From: Roseiconus lacunae
GTDB taxonomy: Bacteria; Planctomycetota; Planctomycetia; Pirellulales; Pirellulaceae
Assembly: GCF_008312935.1 (NCBI RefSeq)
Contig: NZ_VSZO01000022.1
Span: 62,001 to 126,000, forward strand
DNA: 64,000 nt
Direction: 5' to 3'
Every line of letters starts with the position of its first letter. The stretch's first letter is position 1. Position numbers and translations under genes: made by a program. Under the pieces are notes generated by a model. The model searched no databases. It saw nothing but the letters and a program-made list of their open reading frames with translations, and was not told the DNA's origin. Positions 59,877 through 64,000 of this stretch are shown one piece after another.

Positions 59877-60253
59877 GGACGGTGGAGATCTCGGTGAACG
59901 GCGGGCTGGTAAAGAATGGGCGGCGAATCCAATTCCGGAAAGTATCCAGATCGGGCAACGCCAAACGGGCAGGGCATCGTACCGATTGTGTCCACCTTTT
60001 CTAAGCCCAGATTCCGCACCGGGTCACCCATCACTCGGCAGATCCGCTTATTTCCGCCAGCTTGATCCTGCAGAATCGAGGTTTGCCGTTGAGGCGATCG
60101 CGAAGTTTTGCCGCAGGTTCCGCTGCCGAGGCAGATTCCCTCGGCGACAAAAAATCTTAAGAAGCCAGTAACAAAGCCGATTCCCGGACGCTTGGAGTCT
60201 TACCAACCGGCAATCACCACCGCTTCGCTTCCCTGCATCGAGTGCTTACGACC
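59877..60253. other. Intergenic stretch between divergent nhaA and PDZ gene
   Basis: About 375 bp that should contain both promoters. No repeats, RNA or clear promoter boxes were recognised. Confidence 0.5.
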
Positions 60254-60742
60254 ATGAAAATGCCAGAATCACAACTTGAGAAACCGATCTACGGATACTT
60301 GGTGATCACCGTTGGCCTGATCGTTGGGATCGTGACCGCCGCGGCACTCGGCGATGCTCCTACACCAGCAACCGTCGAGCCGACGGCAACGCACGCCGGA
60401 GATCTCGAGACGTCGCCAACGGTAACGCAGACCGCCACCTCCGATCTTCGCCGCTGGATCCTTGGTGTCCGAACCAATCCCACCGGCTCGGGTGCCGTCG
60501 TGACCTCGGTTTCGCCCCTGAGCGCTGCCGAACAAGCCGGCATCGAGGCGGGTGACCGGATCATCGCGATCGATGGCCGCCAAGTCGGGTGGATCGGCGA
60601 CGATAGCGTTCCACTGCATCGATTGGTCGATGCTTCGCCGAGCGGCGTTGCCCGGCTCCTCATACTGAAACGCTCTTCATCATTACGAACGGTCGTCGTT
60701 CAATTGCAAACGATCGGTGAGACGCTGGGAATGAAATCCTAG
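60254..60742 (+). CDS. Membrane-anchored PDZ-domain protein, GspC-like
   Basis: 162 residues from the ATG at 60254; a GTG at 60242 is less likely. One N-terminal membrane segment (IYGYLVITVGLIVGIVTAAA), a Thr/Ala/Pro linker, then a PDZ domain at about 75-155 with LGVRTNPTGSGAVVTSVSPL and AGIEAGDRIIAIDGRQVGW. There is no protease domain. A short anchor plus PDZ immediately upstream of a secretin gene matches the layout of type II secretion GspC, which binds secretin GspD. The assignment is inference. Its stop codon TAG is the start of repeat copy D. Confidence 0.75.
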   Translation: MKMPESQLEKPIYGYLVITVGLIVGIVTAAALGDAPTPATVEPTATHAGDLETSPTVTQTATSDLRRWILGVRTNPTGSGAVVTSVSPLSAAEQAGIEAGDRIIAIDGRQVGWIGDDSVPLHRLVDASPSGVARLLILKRSSSLRTVVVQLQTIGETLGMKS

Positions 60743-60867
60743 CGCGACGGTCCAGTTCGATTTTACGATTGAACGCTTGGCATTAACCGCGGTTTGGTGG
60801 CAACAACGGGGTCTAACCAGTCGGCTGATGCGTCAGTTCGAAACTATTTCGCTGCGACGAAACACGC
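60739..60867 (-). repeat. MITE/REPIN-like element, copy D
   Basis: About 129 bp, same orientation as copy C. CTAG at 60739-60742 corresponds to the terminal CTAG of copy C and contains the stop codon of the PDZ gene. Then ACGCTTGGCATTAACCGCGG (60772 on) and CAGTCGGCTGATGCG match the core; the right end is near GACGAAACAC. The remaining 60868-61087 shows nothing else. Confidence 0.65.
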
Positions 60868-61087
60868 CCCCCCTCCCTCGCAACCTGGGGCATCGCGGAA
60901 GCCTCGGGCACCCTGGAGCGCTGAGTCAACTTTGCCGGTTGTGACGGATGATCGACAAAAACTCCCCCGCTTTCGGAATGTCGATTCGCTGTCGGTTAAC
61001 CCTCACTCGACGACTGACCGATTCAATCCACACAGGAGGCCGCCCCATGGTTCGCGGCACCAGACCCCCCAGTCCGGCAAGTGAACA

Positions 61088-64000
61088 ATGACGTCAGTAA
61101 CCAGCCAACGAGCTCATCGTCCCGCACCAGATTTGAAACGTCAGACGCAAGATTCGTGTACCAACCGTGTGCCGAGTCCCAACCGTATCGCGGGGCAACG
61201 CTGGGTTTGGTTTGTGGTCGGAGTCATCACGTGCGGACTGCCGCTGCATTGCCATGCGATCGTGACCGGTACGCGGGATGTGACCACGGGAAAAACAGCG
61301 TCTGAGCTGTCGGTCGTCGAGACAATTCAAGAGCGTTCCACCGAGGCCGCGGTGCTGCAAAGCGGCTTGGAAGCATTTCCGCGGATCGAACAAGCGTCGA
61401 AAATGCGTGCGACGTTTGATGCGATTATCGAAACCGAATCCGAACGTATCGCGCTTCGCGAAAAAATGAAGCAGCAGCTTGCGGCGGCGGTTCATGTCCC
61501 GGTGAACCAAGCTTCCACTGCCGCGAATGACACTGCCGCAAATTCATCCGAACGCAGTCGCGAATCAAAGCCAACGACTCCGGTTGCGGCCCATCCGTTC
61601 GCGATGCCGAGCGACGTCAAGCTTCCGGGGGAAGAACACCACGGCAGCATGCTCGCCGAAGACGCGCCGGAGGTGCCTCCTGCGACGACCACGATGAATC
61701 CAGGTACGCCGGTTGCTGGCAGTAGCGCAGTCGCTTCGGATACCGCTGAATCGCACCATGCGCCTGAGATTTCGCTGGTCTCGTCATCGTCTGCTCAAGC
61801 ATCACCTCCTCAAACATCACGTTCTGCTGCGACGGTGCGTCCTACACCGGCGACACGACCTCAGGCAGATTGGGGTTCATCGCTTCTGAGTGCCAAACCG
61901 ACGATCAACCCGTTCTTTGTCGCCGAGGATTCGACGGATGGTCACCCTGATCGTCCGACCGCCCCTACCGCCTCCGATGCTGCGCAAAGGTATCCGCGTC
62001 ACCAAAGCGACGTATCCTCCGGCCCGGCGTCTTACCGATCGAACGGCCAAATTTCGGCGGCTTCGATGATCACCAACCGAGTCAGTCAGCCAGCCCCGAA
62101 ACCGGTCGGCCCGCAGCCAATCGTGATCAACAAGCGAATGCCGGCTCAAACGGTCGGATCGTCCGCAAGCGACTCCGCTGGTGTCGTGAAGGCCATCGCC
62201 GAAATCTCCCCATCGACATCGAATCGCCCCGATGCCGCCCCCCATGCGTTTGCGCTACCGCCGATGGAGCCTCAACTGGATCCCGAAGCCACCACCACCT
62301 CTCAGCCCAACACCGCACAACTGGTCGCCACCCGCAAGCACACATCATCAAGAGACGAAACCGATGATTGGACGGACTTGCTTTTAACCGGGGCGGGCCA
62401 ACACCATCGCAATGCCGCGTTGTGGGCGGAGGGCAAGGCAGACTTTCCGCCACTCAAACGCCCCCACCTTCGTTCAAGCCCGATGATTGAACAAGAAGAA
62501 ATCGATCCATCGCGATCGACGGTCTCGGCCGAACACGCGCCCCCGGTAGCCCCCGTGGAAATCGAGTCGGTTCCACCCGGAAAAACACCGTCGCCGCGAT
62601 TGGATTCCGATGCTCGCGTTGCTGCCGGAGCCGTTAAAGACATTGCCGAATCAGTTCCTGCGATATTGCCTCCGGCTGCGTCGACGGTACCAGAACCGAT
62701 GCAACCGGAGTATTCGCAACCTGCCTCGCCACGCTCCACCGAAGCGGAAATCTCGTTGGTTCCCGTGAATGCCAGTGACACCCCGTCAGACGTGACGCTG
62801 AATGTAAACGAAGTTGATGTTCGCGTTGTTTTGGAAATGTTGGCGAAAGGCTATGGCTTAAACCTTTTGATTGCCCCGGGCGTTGACGGCACCGTTACCG
62901 CGAACGTTTCGGGATTGTCGCCCGAGAAAACACTTCAAGGATTGGTGCGGATGTGTGGACTGGCGATGCAGCGTGACGGCGACTTGATCCTTATTTATCC
63001 CAAAGAGAACTTGCCGCTGGACGCTCGCCAGGTGCGCGTTTTCCGTCTCGACTTCGCCCGATCGGGAACGGTCGATCCGACCGTCCAGACGCTGCTCTCG
63101 CCCGTCGGGACTGCCTACGCATCGAAAGTTGACGAAACCGACAATCGGCAAGGATGCGAAGCGATGGTCGTTATTGATGTGCCAGAGGTAATCGACCAAG
63201 TCGAGCGGTATTTGATCGAAGCCGATCAGGCACCACGACAAGTCCTGATCGAGGCCCGTGTGTTAGAAATCGAACTGACCGATGGGATGCGACACGGGGT
63301 CAACCTTCGTCATTTCAACGGCGGTGCGCACCACGGCACGTTCCGGACATCGGACAACGGTGCGATGTCGGCGAATCCATTTTTCTTTACCGATGTGAAC
63401 GGCCAAGACTTGTCGACTTGGTTGGCGTTGATGCAGCAAACCGCGGATGCCAAAACATTGGCAACACCACAGGTGATGGCGGTCAATGGTCAAACGGCCA
63501 AGATTCAGGTCGGGCAGCAACTCGGCTATTCGGTCGCCACCGTGACCGAAACATCAACGATCCAAGACGTGCGATACTTAGAAACAGGCATCGTACTGCA
63601 AGTCACGCCGACCATCAGTCGCGATGACCGGGTGTTGCTACAGGTCAAACCCAAGGTCAGCAGTGGTGAAATCAATCCCGAGACACGCTTGCCCGAAGAA
63701 ACCACGCGTGAAATCGAAACCTCAGTGATGCTGAATAATCATCAAGGAATGATTATCGGCGGACTGATCCAAGAACAAGATCGTGTCGCGATTCGAAAAA
63801 CCCCGATCCTCGGTGACGTCAAACATATTGGACCGTTGTTCCAACGCCGCGAGTCCCGCCGATCACGTAGCGAAATCATCGTGGCATTGATTCCTCACAT
63901 CATCGAACCAGGACAAGCCGAACACTGTGAGTTCCCCTTCGATGCCAACCGTGTCGACGATTGGGAGCAAGCCGGCACGCCGCTCTTCAACGGCCCGCTG
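61088..64000 (+). CDS. Secretin (GspD/PilQ type), partial, long disordered N-terminus
   Basis: Open from the first in-frame ATG (61088, right after a stop) to the window end, 971 codons. A signal anchor (WVWFVVGVITCGLPLHCHA) is near residues 40-58. About 500 residues rich in Pro, Ser, Thr and Ala follow. The N0/STN-like domain starts near 571 (VNEVDVRVVLEMLAKGYGLN), then an N-domain (QVRVFRLDFARSGTVDPTVQ, VVIDVPEVIDQVERYL), and the secretin core with QVLIEARVLEIELTDG, TLATPQVMAVNGQTAKIQVG, TGIVLQVTPTISRD and TPILGDVKHIGPLFQRR. It forms an outer-membrane pore for type II secretion or pili. The 3' end is beyond the window. Confidence 0.9.
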   Translation, partial: MTSVTSQRAHRPAPDLKRQTQDSCTNRVPSPNRIAGQRWVWFVVGVITCGLPLHCHAIVTGTRDVTTGKTASELSVVETIQERSTEAAVLQSGLEAFPRIEQASKMRATFDAIIETESERIALREKMKQQLAAAVHVPVNQASTAANDTAANSSERSRESKPTTPVAAHPFAMPSDVKLPGEEHHGSMLAEDAPEVPPATTTMNPGTPVAGSSAVASDTAESHHAPEISLVSSSSAQASPPQTSRSAATVRPTPATRPQADWGSSLLSAKPTINPFFVAEDSTDGHPDRPTAPTASDAAQRYPRHQSDVSSGPASYRSNGQISAASMITNRVSQPAPKPVGPQPIVINKRMPAQTVGSSASDSAGVVKAIAEISPSTSNRPDAAPHAFALPPMEPQLDPEATTTSQPNTAQLVATRKHTSSRDETDDWTDLLLTGAGQHHRNAALWAEGKADFPPLKRPHLRSSPMIEQEEIDPSRSTVSAEHAPPVAPVEIESVPPGKTPSPRLDSDARVAAGAVKDIAESVPAILPPAASTVPEPMQPEYSQPASPRSTEAEISLVPVNASDTPSDVTLNVNEVDVRVVLEMLAKGYGLNLLIAPGVDGTVTANVSGLSPEKTLQGLVRMCGLAMQRDGDLILIYPKENLPLDARQVRVFRLDFARSGTVDPTVQTLLSPVGTAYASKVDETDNRQGCEAMVVIDVPEVIDQVERYLIEADQAPRQVLIEARVLEIELTDGMRHGVNLRHFNGGAHHGTFRTSDNGAMSANPFFFTDVNGQDLSTWLALMQQTADAKTLATPQVMAVNGQTAKIQVGQQLGYSVATVTETSTIQDVRYLETGIVLQVTPTISRDDRVLLQVKPKVSSGEINPETRLPEETTREIETSVMLNNHQGMIIGGLIQEQDRVAIRKTPILGDVKHIGPLFQRRESRRSRSEIIVALIPHIIEPGQAEHCEFPFDANRVDDWEQAGTPLFNGPL

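Overview
The window looks like a piece of a planctomycete chromosome, most like the Pirellulaceae (Rhodopirellula-type). This is inference from gene content, not a database match. The pointers are a WD40-tailed Ser/Thr kinase overlapping an ECF sigma factor gene, two secreted sulfatases, a secreted Tat-type Gfo/Idh/MocA oxidoreductase, an alternative complex III / caa3-type oxidase supercluster, several proteins with long acidic low-complexity inserts, and very few canonical Shine-Dalgarno sequences. No rRNA, tRNA, CRISPR array or prophage was seen.

Layout. 1-6906 (minus): folC, an Sfp-type phosphopantetheinyl transferase, an ECF sigma factor and a partial Ser/Thr kinase. 7104-12051 (plus): a three-gene ABC-2 export-type operon (ATPase, permease with a large soluble insert, anchored TPR-like protein with an acidic tail). 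12062-14457: a GAF/AAA+ sigma54-dependent activator divergent from a CxxC carboxymuconolactone decarboxylase / AhpD-like gene, with an 18-bp dyad and a possible -24 element between them. 14839-18997: two divergent sulfatases. 19021-19301: a decayed REP-associated transposase (RAYT) between inverted REP-like sequences. 19369-20433: folK with a long C-terminal extension.

20693-35812 (plus) is the energy core: actA, actB, actC, a fused actD-actE, actF, a small membrane protein, a Sco-type copper chaperone, and oxidase subunits II (with cytochrome c), I (A2-type YSHPxV signature), III (with a His/Glu-rich insert) and IV. A clear rho-independent terminator lies downstream. Quinol would be oxidised by the Act complex, electrons passed through its haem c subunits to the cytochrome c domain of subunit II, and oxygen reduced in subunit I.

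36081-39903 (minus) holds clpS, mtaB and a probable glycoside-hydrolase-like secreted protein. 40149-44595 (plus) holds an M20 dipeptidase, serS and a PQQ-type beta-propeller protein. 44816-49581 (minus) is an RND efflux pair. 49582-52484 is repeat-rich and carries a truncated hydrolase remnant, a zinc-ribbon/PH-domain membrane protein and a small lipoprotein. 52485-59876 (minus) carries a hybrid histidine kinase, an oxidoreductase, a LOG-family protein and NhaA with a ~115-residue acidic insert. 60254-64000 (plus) has an anchored PDZ protein followed by a partial secretin, reminiscent of a GspC/GspD pair.

The most unusual signal is a dispersed repeat family. Four ~130-bp elements (35880, 49917, 51388, 60739), one with perfect 13-bp terminal inverted repeats, share a core with the REP-like sequences at 19021 and 42975. 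Together with the RAYT remnant this suggests a REPIN-like mobile repeat system.
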